This document shows, in pieces, positions 6,673 through 15,372 of a stretch of DNA of 19,637 nucleotides. Position 1 is the stretch's first letter. Each line of letters starts with the position of its first letter. The notes beneath the pieces were generated by a model. That model was given only the letters and a program-made list of their open reading frames with translations, made no database searches and had not been told where the DNA came from. Made by a program: the position numbers and the translations under genes. The stretch comes from Bacillota bacterium. Its GTDB lineage: Bacteria; Bacillota; Dethiobacteria; DTU022. The stretch is from NCBI GenBank assembly GCA_012510305.1, contig JAAZIE010000023.1, forward strand, positions 1 through 19,637. The letters are read 5' to 3'.

Positions 6673-8154
6673 ATGGAAGGTGCGCTGAAGACCTACACGA
6701 AAAAAGAGAGGAACTACTACATTCTCGGGCTTGCCGGTCAAAATGTGATCTACAATGTTATCGGTGTGGGGCTGGCCCTTTATTACACTGAAGCGCTCTA
6801 TGTACCGCCCGCCGTAGTGGCGCTGCTCATGCTCATCGCCCGGCTGTGGGATGCCTGTAACGACTTTATCATGGGCGCCTTCGTTGACCGGACCCGCTCT
6901 AAGCTGGGCAAGGCCAGGCCCTATCTTATCGCCGCCCCTCTGCTGATCATGGTCGGTACCGTGGGGGCGTTTTCGGCAACTTTCGATTATAATCAGAACC
7001 CCACCCTCACCGTTGTCTTTATCTATATTACCTATATTTTGTGGGGCATGCTTTACACCATGGGGGACATCCCGCTCTGGGGCATCACCGCGCTGATGAC
7101 CGAGAGCGAAAAAGATCGCACGAAGCTGCAGTCCCTGGCCCGGGTGGCGGGTACCGTCGGCTCTGCCCTGCCCCTGTTGAGCTTCGTGACCCTGGCCGGT
7201 GTGTTCAAAGATACCGGGGTTACCGCCATCTTTCCCAACGCCGGGGCCTACGGCTATTTTATGGCCGCCCTGATCTTTACCGTTATCGGGAGCGTCCTCT
7301 TTCAGCTGGTGGGCTTCAACGTGACCGAGAAGATCAAGCCCACCTACAGGGAATCAAACCTGTTTAAAAACTTTGCCCTTTTAAAGAAAAACAAGCCCTT
7401 CATCCGGCTCATGCTTTCCGGCGTCCTGGGCAGCACCAAGATGATGATCGCCAGCTGCTCCAACTACCTCTTCCTGTGGTATTACGCCAACGGCAGGGAG
7501 GCCGACACCATTTACTATATTGCGGTTATCGGCGGAGGCTACTTTGTCGGCACCCTGGTGGCGATGTACTTTACCCCCGCCCTCCTGCGTTATTTTTCCA
7601 AAAAAGATCTCTACAACTGGTCGCACCTGCTGAGCGTGATTCCCTTTATGGCTGCTTTTGCGCTCTATTATTTCCAGTGGGATACGGTTTGGCTCATCTC
7701 GGGCTTGATTTTGCTTGTGGGGATCCTGCATGGTTTCCCCACGGTGCTGCAGGTCTCCATGATCGCCGACTCGGTGGATTACCTGGAGCAGAAAACCGGC
7801 GAAAGGGCGGACGGCCTTTGCTTCGCCGGGCTCACCTTTTTGGCCAAGCTGCAGGCGGCGGTATCCTACTACGGGGCCCTGCTCCTGCTGAGCTTTGTGG
7901 GGTACAATTCCGGGCTTATGCAGCAGCACGTGGCTGCGGGAGGGATCGCCCGGGAGGCTTTCCCCGAGGTGATGCTGGCGCTCTTCTCCATCATCACCGT
8001 TTTACCGGCAATCGGGTCCGCCCTGGCGGTCATCCCCACCTGGAAGTACGGCCTTAGCGAAAAAAAGCACGCCAAAATTTTAAATGAGCTGAACCGGAGG
8101 AGGCGGGAGAAAGAGCGGCAGGATGAACCGGCGGGCTTAAGCGAAGCCCGTTAA
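6673..8154 (+). CDS. GPH-family sugar:cation symporter (MelB-like, MFS)
   Basis: This 493-residue inner-membrane transporter of the glycoside-pentoside-hexuronide:cation symporter family (major facilitator fold) has about 12 hydrophobic segments. The family signature lies in TM2 and the next loop: RLWDACNDFIMGAFVDRTRS, with Asp60 and Asp64 matching the cation-binding acidic residues of MelB, then GKARPYL. The IPLWGI segment (around 137-142) is also typical. ATG 6673 is chosen because GGAGGTG lies five bases upstream; the ATG at 6658 precedes that site. The downstream neighbour, after 84 bases, is a GH38 alpha-mannosidase, so an alpha-mannoside is the likely cargo. The cation (H+ or Na+) and sugar cannot be told from the sequence. 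It lacks any fused EIIA regulatory domain. Confidence 0.9.
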   Translation: MEGALKTYTKKERNYYILGLAGQNVIYNVIGVGLALYYTEALYVPPAVVALLMLIARLWDACNDFIMGAFVDRTRSKLGKARPYLIAAPLLIMVGTVGAFSATFDYNQNPTLTVVFIYITYILWGMLYTMGDIPLWGITALMTESEKDRTKLQSLARVAGTVGSALPLLSFVTLAGVFKDTGVTAIFPNAGAYGYFMAALIFTVIGSVLFQLVGFNVTEKIKPTYRESNLFKNFALLKKNKPFIRLMLSGVLGSTKMMIASCSNYLFLWYYANGREADTIYYIAVIGGGYFVGTLVAMYFTPALLRYFSKKDLYNWSHLLSVIPFMAAFALYYFQWDTVWLISGLILLVGILHGFPTVLQVSMIADSVDYLEQKTGERADGLCFAGLTFLAKLQAAVSYYGALLLLSFVGYNSGLMQQHVAAGGIAREAFPEVMLALFSIITVLPAIGSALAVIPTWKYGLSEKKHAKILNELNRRRREKERQDEPAGLSEAR

Positions 8155-8238
8155 AGAGAGCTGCTTTTCAGCCGGTGAGCACCCGGGTCGATCAGCCGGC
8201 CGGAGAGATTTGAAAACATGTGGGGGAGGTTTTTCATC

Positions 8239-11061
8239 ATGCGCGGTTTTATTGTGCCCCATTCTCACTGGGACCGGGAATGGTATCTCACCTTCCAGCA
8301 GTTTCGCTTCAAGCTGGTCAAGCTGGTCGACCAGGTGCTGGAGATTCTGGAAAGGGACCGGCAGTTCAAATATTTCACCCTCGACGGCCAGGTTGTAATC
8401 CTGGAAGACTACCTGGAAATCAACCCCGGGGAACGCGGCAGGATCGAGAAGCTGATCCGCGCGGGCCGCCTGCTCGTCGGCCCCTGGTACGTGTTGCCCG
8501 ATGAATTCCTGGTCAGCGGCGAAGCGCTCATCCGCAATTTGCAAAAAGGGCTCAGCCTGGCCGCCTCTTTTGGAGGGGCGATGAAGGTGGGCTATGTTCC
8601 GGACCAGTTCGGGCATATCGCCCAGCTGCCCCAACTTTTGCGGGGTGCCGGCCTCGATACGGCGGTCCTGTGGCGGGGGGTGGGCAGCGAATGCGGCGAC
8701 ACCCAGTTTACCTGGGAATCCCCCGACGGCAGCTGTGTGGAGACTTTTTACCTGATCGATACATACAGCAACGCCGCCGGGCTGCCCGCCGGGGTGCAGG
8801 AGCTGGCCGCGCAGGTGGCCGGGCTGGTGGAAAGCCAGCGTCCCTTCCTTTCCGCGAAGGCTGTTTTGCTGATGAACGGTTCCGACCACCTCATGCCCCA
8901 ACCCCATCTTCCGAAATTTCTTCAGGAGGCGGGTGCAAGTGCGGGGGTGCAGCTGGAGATCTCCAACCTGCCCCGGTATATCGCGCATATGCGGCGGAGC
9001 AAACCGCGCTTTTCGCATCTCAAAGGCGAGCTGCGCTCCGGAGAAAGGGCGCCGCTGCTGGTTGGCTGCACCTCCTCCCGGATTCACCAGAAGCAAAGAA
9101 ACCATGAGCTGGAGATCCTGCTGGAAAAATATGCCGAACCCTTCGCCTGCTGGTCCTGGCTGCAGGGCGATCCCTACCCCGGCAACTTCCTGAAGGAGAG
9201 CTGGCGGCTGCTGCTGCTGAATCACCCCCATGACAGTATCTGCGGCTGCAGCAACGACCAGGTTCACCGGGAGATCGAGACCCGCTACGACCAGGGGGAA
9301 CAGATCGCCGCCCTGGTCCGGGAAGAGAGCTTGAGCCGGCTCGCCGGCCATATCGATACTACCGGCCTGGCGCGGGAGACCGGGGTGCTGGTGTTCAATC
9401 CCCATCCGGCAGCTGTCGATTATCCTGTGGAGATGGAGCTGCCCGATGCAGGCGAAAGCGGCTGCACTCACCTGGTCGATGAAAGAGGCGCCGCCGTCCC
9501 CTGGCAGCGTCTCAGCGGTGACAGCGGAGAATATCTGAACATCACCGGGACCCCGCTGCAGGCGCGGATGGCCCTGGGGCTGATCAGCGGCCGGGAGTTC
9601 CAGGGACTTTATTTGAACGATTTTAAAATAAGCGGCCCCGATCAAAGGGGGCTGCTCCGGGCAGATCTGATCATGGGCCACAGCCCCGTCGGCGAGATGA
9701 ACGTGGAAAAGCTGAAAAAGGAGGCCCTGGAGATCCTTGCAGACAGGAGGGTAAAGCGGGTCCAGGCGGTAGCCCGCCGCAGCGGCGAGCGCGGTATTTT
9801 CCCGGCCCGCAATCTTCCCGGCTGCGGCTGGCGCACCTACACACCCCGGTCCGGCGGGGAGACCCCCGCGCCGGATACCGATCTGAGGGTCAGCCCCCGC
9901 AGCCTGGAAAACAGTTACTACCGGGTTGAGTTCAGCGCCGACGGCACCCTCGATCTCCTGGAGAAGGCTTCCGGAAAAAAACTGCGGCGCCTGCACCGCC
10001 TTGTAGACGGGGGCGACCGGGGCGATCTCTACACTTTCACCAGGCCCGAAGAAGACCGCCTGGTCGAGAGGCCCCTGCGCTTTCCGCGGGGGGCCAAATT
10101 TGAGGTTGTTGAAAGCGGTCCCGTGCGGGCCACGGTGCGGATTACCCGCACTTACCGGGTGCCGGCTTCGCTGGCCGCGGACCGGCAAAAACGCTCCCGT
10201 CAAAAAGTGGACTGCCGGGTTGTAACCGACGTCAGCCTGATCATGGAAACGCCGGGTCTCTATTTCAAAACAGTTGTCGACAACCGCGCCTGCGATCATC
10301 GCCTGCGGGCACATTTTCCGGTTTCCTTTCAGGCCCGGGAATGCCGGGTGGACGGACACTTCGCCGTTCTCAGCCGCTCGATTCAGCCCCCCGCCGGCGA
10401 CTACAGCGGCTGGGCGGAGAAGCCCGGCGGCACGGCTCCCCAGAAGCAATTTGTCTCCGTCGACGACGGCAGCTTCGGCCTCGCCGTGATCAATCGGGGG
10501 CTTCCGGAATACGAAGTCCTTGCCGGATCGGAAGGGCAGGGTGCAGAGATCGCCCTGACCCTGCTGCGCTCGACAGGGTGGCTTTCACGAGGCGACCTGC
10601 ACAATAGGCCCGGTCATGCCGGGCCCGCCGTGGAAACCCCGGAAGGCCAGTGCCCGGGAGAACAAAGCGCCCGCTATGCGCTCCTGCCCTACCGGGGCGG
10701 CCGGCCGGAGGGAGCGGTCAAAAGGTTGGCCGCCGTGATCAACGCGCCGCCCTGCGGCATCGCTACCGGGAAAAGCGCGGGACGCCTCCCGCCCGCCGGC
10801 TCCCTGCTCACCCTGGAACCTGAAAACATGGTGCTCAGCTGTATGAAAAAAGCAGAAGAGGGCGAGGCTGTTGTGGTCAGGTTTTTCAACTGTTCGGCAG
10901 AAACCGGCGAGGCGGTGATCAAGGCGGGCTTTGCCTACCGGCAGGTTTTCCAGGCCGATCACCTGGAAGAACCCCTTGGGGAGCCCCTGCCGCCCGCAGG
11001 CGGTTCGCTGTGCCTGTGCCTGCGCCCCTGGCAGATCGCCACCTTGCGCTTTGAACTGTAG
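8239..11061 (+). CDS. glycoside hydrolase family 38 alpha-mannosidase
   Basis: This 940-residue cytoplasmic enzyme releases mannose from alpha-mannosides by a retaining, zinc-dependent mechanism. The catalytic domain begins at the N-terminus with PHSHWDREW; H10 and D12 match the family's zinc ligands. VPDQFGH follows, where D122 is the nucleophile and zinc-ligand position. NGSDH comes next, and NHPHDSICGCSNDQ near residues 328-341 supplies the last zinc ligand, His331. The remaining part (about 360-940) is the beta-rich C-terminal region of bacterial GH38 enzymes. ATG 8239 is preferred over ATG 8218: GGGGGAGG sits nine bases before it and the conserved motif begins at residue 7. Length fits bacterial members such as E. 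coli MngB (mannosylglycerate hydrolase) and streptococcal alpha-mannosidase. Which of these activities it has is not readable. It is probably co-transcribed with the symporter. Confidence 0.9.
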   Translation: MRGFIVPHSHWDREWYLTFQQFRFKLVKLVDQVLEILERDRQFKYFTLDGQVVILEDYLEINPGERGRIEKLIRAGRLLVGPWYVLPDEFLVSGEALIRNLQKGLSLAASFGGAMKVGYVPDQFGHIAQLPQLLRGAGLDTAVLWRGVGSECGDTQFTWESPDGSCVETFYLIDTYSNAAGLPAGVQELAAQVAGLVESQRPFLSAKAVLLMNGSDHLMPQPHLPKFLQEAGASAGVQLEISNLPRYIAHMRRSKPRFSHLKGELRSGERAPLLVGCTSSRIHQKQRNHELEILLEKYAEPFACWSWLQGDPYPGNFLKESWRLLLLNHPHDSICGCSNDQVHREIETRYDQGEQIAALVREESLSRLAGHIDTTGLARETGVLVFNPHPAAVDYPVEMELPDAGESGCTHLVDERGAAVPWQRLSGDSGEYLNITGTPLQARMALGLISGREFQGLYLNDFKISGPDQRGLLRADLIMGHSPVGEMNVEKLKKEALEILADRRVKRVQAVARRSGERGIFPARNLPGCGWRTYTPRSGGETPAPDTDLRVSPRSLENSYYRVEFSADGTLDLLEKASGKKLRRLHRLVDGGDRGDLYTFTRPEEDRLVERPLRFPRGAKFEVVESGPVRATVRITRTYRVPASLAADRQKRSRQKVDCRVVTDVSLIMETPGLYFKTVVDNRACDHRLRAHFPVSFQARECRVDGHFAVLSRSIQPPAGDYSGWAEKPGGTAPQKQFVSVDDGSFGLAVINRGLPEYEVLAGSEGQGAEIALTLLRSTGWLSRGDLHNRPGHAGPAVETPEGQCPGEQSARYALLPYRGGRPEGAVKRLAAVINAPPCGIATGKSAGRLPPAGSLLTLEPENMVLSCMKKAEEGEAVVVRFFNCSAETGEAVIKAGFAYRQVFQADHLEEPLGEPLPPAGGSLCLCLRPWQIATLRFEL

Positions 11062-11180
11062 ATGTTTGCCGGCCCGGCGGCGGCATCGATAAATATGTGC
11101 AAAGTCCGTACACTATTAAAGGCGCCGGTAAGCCGGCAAGATTGCGGCCGGAGCAAAAAACGATTTGGGGTGGGCGGAAA

Positions 11181-12167
11181 ATGGGGCAAGCTGAGCGCAA
11201 GAGCCAAAATAATGGCGGGGGGCCGCAGGAGATCTGGCTGGCCGGCGGCTGTTTCTGGGGGGTGGAGGCTTACTTTTCCCGCCTTGAAGGGGTGCTTCAC
11301 ACCGAGGTGGGCTATGCCAACGGCAGGGGCGCCCGAACTTCTTACGAGGAGATCGCCGCCACCGGTCACGTCGAAACGGTGCAGATCACGTACAACCCCC
11401 TGGAGATGAACCTGGAGAGTCTCCTGGAACACTTTTTCAAGATCATCGATCCCACGAGCAAAAACCGGCAGGGCAACGATAGCGGTACCCAGTATCGCAC
11501 CGGGATCTATTCCCGTGATCCGGACGAATTGGAGCAGGCCCGAGCCTTCATTGCCGCCATGCAAAAAAAGTACCGCAAGCCCATTGTCACCGAGGTGCTC
11601 CCCCTGGAAAACTACCACCCGGCGGAAGAATATCACCAGGACTACCTGGAGAAAAACCCCGGCGGTTACTGCCATATCGATCTCTCTTCGCTGCCCGATA
11701 AGCGTAAACCCGAAACAACCCGCCTCTATGGCAAACCCGGCCCGGAAGAGCTTAAAAAAAATCTTTCCAAAGAGCAGTACCGGGTTACCCAGCTCGATGC
11801 CACCGAGCCTCCCTTTGAAAACGCGTACTGGGATCACCACGCCCGCGGGATCTACGTGGATGTGGTCACCGGTGAGCCCCTTTTTTTATCCTCTGACAAG
11901 TACGATTCGGGAACCGGCTGGCCCAGCTTTACCCGGCCTGTGGAACGCGGCGCCATCGTGGAGCGAGAAGATCGCAGCCGTACGGTGATCCGCACGGAGG
12001 TGCGCAGCCGCGCCGGCGACTCTCACCTGGGCCATCTCTTCCCCGACGGCCCCCGGGACAGGGGCGGGCTGCGCTACTGCATCAACAGCGCCGCGCTGCG
12101 CTTTATCCCTGCATCAAAGATGGAGCAGGAGGGCTACGGCCACCTGATCCCCCGGTTGGACAGCTAA
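11181..12167 (+). CDS. msrAB: peptide methionine sulfoxide reductase MsrA-MsrB fusion
   Basis: This bifunctional repair enzyme of 328 residues reduces both the S and R forms of methionine sulfoxide in proteins. The MsrA domain comes first: AGGCFWGVEA with catalytic Cys24, and NPGGYCHID with Cys164, the usual resolving position. The MsrB domain (about 195-328) has GIYVDVVTGEPLF, GTGWPSF, HLGHLFPDGP and RYCINS with catalytic Cys300. The two CxxC zinc pairs of many MsrB proteins are absent, as in other fused forms. Thr replaces the resolving Cys often found before WPSF, so the MsrB domain has only one Cys. No signal peptide is present, so it is cytoplasmic. ATG 11181 is the best start by homology, although its ribosome site (GGGCGG) is weak; the frame stays open to a GTG at 11097. 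Confidence 0.9.
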   Translation: MGQAERKSQNNGGGPQEIWLAGGCFWGVEAYFSRLEGVLHTEVGYANGRGARTSYEEIAATGHVETVQITYNPLEMNLESLLEHFFKIIDPTSKNRQGNDSGTQYRTGIYSRDPDELEQARAFIAAMQKKYRKPIVTEVLPLENYHPAEEYHQDYLEKNPGGYCHIDLSSLPDKRKPETTRLYGKPGPEELKKNLSKEQYRVTQLDATEPPFENAYWDHHARGIYVDVVTGEPLFLSSDKYDSGTGWPSFTRPVERGAIVEREDRSRTVIRTEVRSRAGDSHLGHLFPDGPRDRGGLRYCINSAALRFIPASKMEQEGYGHLIPRLDS

Positions 12168-12206
12168 AAAAGGTGACAGGGGGACGGTTCTCCTGTCACC
12201 TTTTTT
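12166..12206 (+). terminator. msrAB terminator made of palindromic repeat copy 2
   Basis: A perfect 9-bp stem, GGTGACAGG (12172-12180) / CCTGTCACC (12192-12200), has an 11-base loop and is flanked by six A (12166-12171) and six T (12201-12206). It overlaps the last two bases of the msrAB stop codon, so it should act as an intrinsic terminator, and by symmetry in both directions. The 29-base core is identical to the element at 6321-6349. Confidence 0.8.
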
Positions 12207-12517
12207 CAGCGACAAATCAACCCCCTGATGTACTTTGTTTAACCATACAGCCGCCGGCGCCGCCCGGGTTATTGCCCGGACGGTGATCTGCAGCCGGTAA
12301 AGCAAATTTTCGGTTTTGGGATGAACAATCAAGACCAGGATCGCGGTTGATCCTGCTGTAGAAAAAAAGAATCTTTAAACCGGCAGGAAAAAGGGCAAGC
12401 TTATTGAAATTTTAAAGAGAACACCTAGGGGGAACGTTGCCAATAGTCTGCATCCCCGGAAAACTGCTGCAGCATTTATCGCCCGGGCAACACTATACCA
12501 AACCGGAGGGAATATCT
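12207..12517. other. intergenic region upstream of the acyl-CoA synthetase gene
   Basis: No gene is convincing here. A GC hairpin with one mismatch (CCGGG / CCCGG near 12264-12280) and a perfect dyad at 12336-12355 are visible, followed by an A-rich stretch (12361-12370). An in-frame TTG at 12437 with AGGGGG four bases upstream could be an alternative start of the next gene. No confident promoter boxes were found. Confidence 0.5.
12336..12355. promoter_or_regulatory. inverted repeat upstream of the acyl-CoA synthetase gene
   Basis: CAGGATC (12336-12342) and GATCCTG (12349-12355) form a perfect 7-base dyad with a 6-base spacer, about 160 bases before the chosen start. The A-rich run that follows could suit a promoter region. 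It may be a repressor site or a short hairpin; no regulator is known. Confidence 0.3.
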
Positions 12518-14308
12518 GTGTGGATCTATGAAAAACCGGACAATCTCGTCGAATGGTGGATAGAAAGTGAGAACAAGTTCAAAGACAATGTGTTTTTCTG
12601 GGTGCGGAACGAACAGGGTAACCTTGATCCGATCACCTATGGCGAAATAGGCCGGAGGATCGCTCACGCCCGCAGCGGGCTGGCCCAGCTGGGCATCGGC
12701 AAAGATGATGCCGTGGGGGTGATCTCGTCCAACCGGCCGGAATGGGTTGTTATTGCTTTCGCAGCTTACGGCCGGAGGGCCCGCTTTGTGCCCATGTATG
12801 AGCAGGAGCTGGCCCAAACCTGGAAATATATCGTTAAAGACAGCGCCATTAAATTTCTACTGGTATCAAACCGGGAGATCTATAACCGGGTGAGACATTT
12901 TTTAAAAGAGATTGACACCCTGGAGCAGATCTACATTATGGAGGGGGAGGGCAAGAACAGCCTTGCCGCACTGGAAGAGAGCGGCCGCTTGAACCCGGTT
13001 GTTCCCGAGTTTCCCACACATGACGACGTTGCCGTGCTGATATACACTTCCGGCACCGTTGCCGAACCGAAGGGTGTTCTTCTTACTCACGGAAATTTGA
13101 CCTACTGTTCAAAAGCCGGTTACAAGATCTATCCCGAGCTGAACGAGGAATGCGTGGCCCTCTCCATGCTGCCCTGGGCTCATTCTTACGCTTTAAGCGC
13201 CGAGATCAATAACTGGATCCAGTTTGGAGGCTCTATCGGCTTCATGAGAGATGTCACCACCCTCACCGAAGATATCAAGGTGGTTAAGCCGCACTATCTC
13301 ATCTGTGTGCCCCGTCTTTTCAACAAGCTCTACGACGGTATTCAGATGCAGATGAGCGATGCCGGCGGGATTAAAAAGAAACTTTTTGATGCCGCCTGCG
13401 CCGCGGCCGGAAGGAAAAGAGAGCTGGCCGGGCAGGGGAAATCGAGTGCGCTGCTCAACTTGCGGTTTGCTGTTCTGGATAAGCTCGTTTTTTCAAAAAT
13501 CAGGGAGGCCCTGGGTGGGCGGCTTGTGGGTTCACTTACCGCCAGCGCGGTAATGAACAAGGAGATCGCTGAATTTTTCAATGATTTGGGGCTGCCCATT
13601 TACGACTGCTACGGTCTAACCGAGACGGCCCCGGCAATAACGATGAACAGCCGGGAAAAATGGCGTATCGGCAGCGTGGGCCAGGTTCTTGCGGGGCAAA
13701 AACTGCACATCGACCGGTCGGTAGTGGAAGATGGTGCGGCAGACGGTGAAATTGTTGCTTACGGGCCCAATATCATGAGGGGTTATCACAACAAGCCGGA
13801 ACAGACTGCGGAAGTGCTCACGGCTGACGGCGGCCTGCGGACGGGGGACCGCGGCTACCTGGATGAAGACGGCTATCTCTGGATTACCGGCCGGATCAAG
13901 GAACAATACAAGCTGCTCAACGGCAAGTATGTTTTTCCCGCCGCCATCGAAGAAGAGATCAAGCTCATCCCGTACGTGGCCAACGCCATGGTTTACGGCG
14001 ACGGCAAGCCCTTCAATATCTGCCTGGTGATCCCCGATTTCGAGGTGGCCGCCCGCTGGGCCGCTGAAAAAGGCGTCTCTCACCGGCCCGGGGATCTGCT
14101 GGCCAATGCGGAATTTAAAAAAATGATCGAAGAGGAGATCGTTAATATTTTGACCGGGGCTTTTGGCGGGTATGAGATCCCCAAAAAGTATCTCTTTCTC
14201 GAAGAAGATTTTTCCATCGAAAATCGCATGCTCACACAGACAATGAAGGTAAAGCGCCGGGTGGTACTGAACATGTATCATCAGCAGATCGAGATGCTCT
14301 ACGCTTAA
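12518..14308 (+). CDS. AMP-binding long-chain acyl-CoA synthetase-like protein
   Basis: This 596-residue member of the adenylate-forming (ANL) superfamily is closest in pattern to long-chain fatty acid-CoA ligases (FAA1/FadD15 type), which activate a fatty acid with ATP and then CoA. GTG 12518 is chosen because CCGGAGGG ends seven bases before it and the product starts MWIYEKPDNLVEWW, a typical opening; a TTG at 12437 would add 27 residues. Motifs in order: the phosphate loop YTSGTVAEPKGV (176-187), YDCYGLTETAP, LRTGDRGYLDEDGYLWITGRIKEQYKLLNGKYVFP, and TMKVKRR near the end with the catalytic Lys region. The phosphate loop has Val-Ala where Thr-Gly is usual. It is probably cytoplasmic or membrane-associated. 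Acyl chain specificity is not readable, and no beta-oxidation gene lies nearby. Confidence 0.85.
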   Translation: MWIYEKPDNLVEWWIESENKFKDNVFFWVRNEQGNLDPITYGEIGRRIAHARSGLAQLGIGKDDAVGVISSNRPEWVVIAFAAYGRRARFVPMYEQELAQTWKYIVKDSAIKFLLVSNREIYNRVRHFLKEIDTLEQIYIMEGEGKNSLAALEESGRLNPVVPEFPTHDDVAVLIYTSGTVAEPKGVLLTHGNLTYCSKAGYKIYPELNEECVALSMLPWAHSYALSAEINNWIQFGGSIGFMRDVTTLTEDIKVVKPHYLICVPRLFNKLYDGIQMQMSDAGGIKKKLFDAACAAAGRKRELAGQGKSSALLNLRFAVLDKLVFSKIREALGGRLVGSLTASAVMNKEIAEFFNDLGLPIYDCYGLTETAPAITMNSREKWRIGSVGQVLAGQKLHIDRSVVEDGAADGEIVAYGPNIMRGYHNKPEQTAEVLTADGGLRTGDRGYLDEDGYLWITGRIKEQYKLLNGKYVFPAAIEEEIKLIPYVANAMVYGDGKPFNICLVIPDFEVAARWAAEKGVSHRPGDLLANAEFKKMIEEEIVNILTGAFGGYEIPKKYLFLEEDFSIENRMLTQTMKVKRRVVLNMYHQQIEMLYA

Positions 14309-14371
14309 AAGTTATCTTGCCCGGTCAGGCAGGGTCCGTCCCCGGCGGCAGGTGAAGGGGTGTTTGTTCAA

Positions 14372-15214
14372 ATGAACGTAATGGAGACAATTCAAAAAAG
14401 GTACTCGGTGCGAACCTATGCGCCTCAAAAAGTAGAAGAAAATATCAAAAAAAAGCTGCGGCAATTTTTTACTGAGTATAGCCCCGGCCCCCTGGGGGCC
14501 GCGGTGCGCTTTAAGCTGCTGGAGCTTGGCACGGTCAGTCCACGGGAACTAAGGAGTTTTGGCACTTATGGGATGATCCGCGGTGCCGGGCTTTATATTC
14601 TGGCAGCGGTGGAAGATGCGGCCGGATCCCAATTGGACCTGGGCTACTGTCTCGAAAAGGTCGTCCTCGAAGCTACCGCCCTGGGGCTGGGGACCTGCTG
14701 GCTGGGCGGCACCTTCAGACGAAGCCGCTTTGCCCGCTGGATGGAGCTTGCCGGTGACGAACTGCTGCCGGTGATTATCCCCGTGGGCTATCCCGCTGAA
14801 AAAAAGAGGCTATCGGAGGCGATCTTACCTTCCGGCAGTACCGGCCGGCGAAAGCCCTGGCCTGAACTCTTTTTTACCGGGGACGCGAAAACACCGCTAT
14901 CAGAAGAAGAGGCCGGACCCTACCGCAGCGCCCTGGAGGCGGTGCGCCTTGCCCCCTCCGCGCTTAACGGCCAGCCCTGGCGGATAATCAAAGACGGTGA
15001 GGGCTGCTATCGCCTGTATTTGAAAGAAAACCGGCTTTACAACCGTACTTTGGGGAAGCTCAGGCTGCAGCATATTGATATGGGCATCGCCATGGCCCAT
15101 TTCGAACTGGTTGCCCGGGAGCAGGCGCTTCCCGGCCGGTGGGATCCCCATGCTCCCGCGCTGCCCCACAGCGGACTGGAGCAGGTGGCGCTATGGGACA
15201 CCGGATCCAGCTGA
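14372..15214 (+). CDS. nitroreductase family protein, TM1586 type
   Basis: The 280-residue protein belongs to the FMN-dependent nitroreductase superfamily, in the form with two fused half-domains (TM1586-like, PF14512). The first half opens with METIQKRYSVRTY, whose KRYSVR segment carries the FMN phosphate-binding residues. LGLGTCWLGGTF and PVIIPVGYPAEKK follow. The second half shows a related RLAPSALNGQPWRI segment, then HIDMGIAMAHFEL. Most family members use NAD(P)H to reduce quinones, nitro compounds or related substrates; the natural substrate here is unknown. It begins 63 bases after the acyl-CoA synthetase and is likely in the same transcript. ATG 14372 follows AAGGGG by 11 bases; GTG 14360, with AGGTGA upstream, is an alternative that adds four residues. 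Confidence 0.8.
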   Translation: MNVMETIQKRYSVRTYAPQKVEENIKKKLRQFFTEYSPGPLGAAVRFKLLELGTVSPRELRSFGTYGMIRGAGLYILAAVEDAAGSQLDLGYCLEKVVLEATALGLGTCWLGGTFRRSRFARWMELAGDELLPVIIPVGYPAEKKRLSEAILPSGSTGRRKPWPELFFTGDAKTPLSEEEAGPYRSALEAVRLAPSALNGQPWRIIKDGEGCYRLYLKENRLYNRTLGKLRLQHIDMGIAMAHFELVAREQALPGRWDPHAPALPHSGLEQVALWDTGSS

Positions 15215-15372
15215 GGTTATTTTGCGCTGCCGTAATCCCCTACGGTGGTAGTAAACAAATTTTTTACCACAGAACTGATCAAGCAAAATCGCTCCTTTGC
15301 CGGGTCGTTTTTTGATTACAGTGATCGTTTATTTTCCCGGGTTATAACATTGACCGGAAAGGCGGGCTGGAG

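Noticed and set aside
8137..10449. 770-residue open frame on the minus strand opposite the GH38 gene
   Set aside because: It lies antisense to a gene with clear catalytic motifs, has a low-complexity Pro/Gly/Ala/Gln composition typical of GC-rich shadow frames, and shows no recognisable domain.
11749..11763. A8 run in msrAB as a possible programmed frameshift site
   Set aside because: The zero frame stays open through both conserved domains, so no frameshift is needed.
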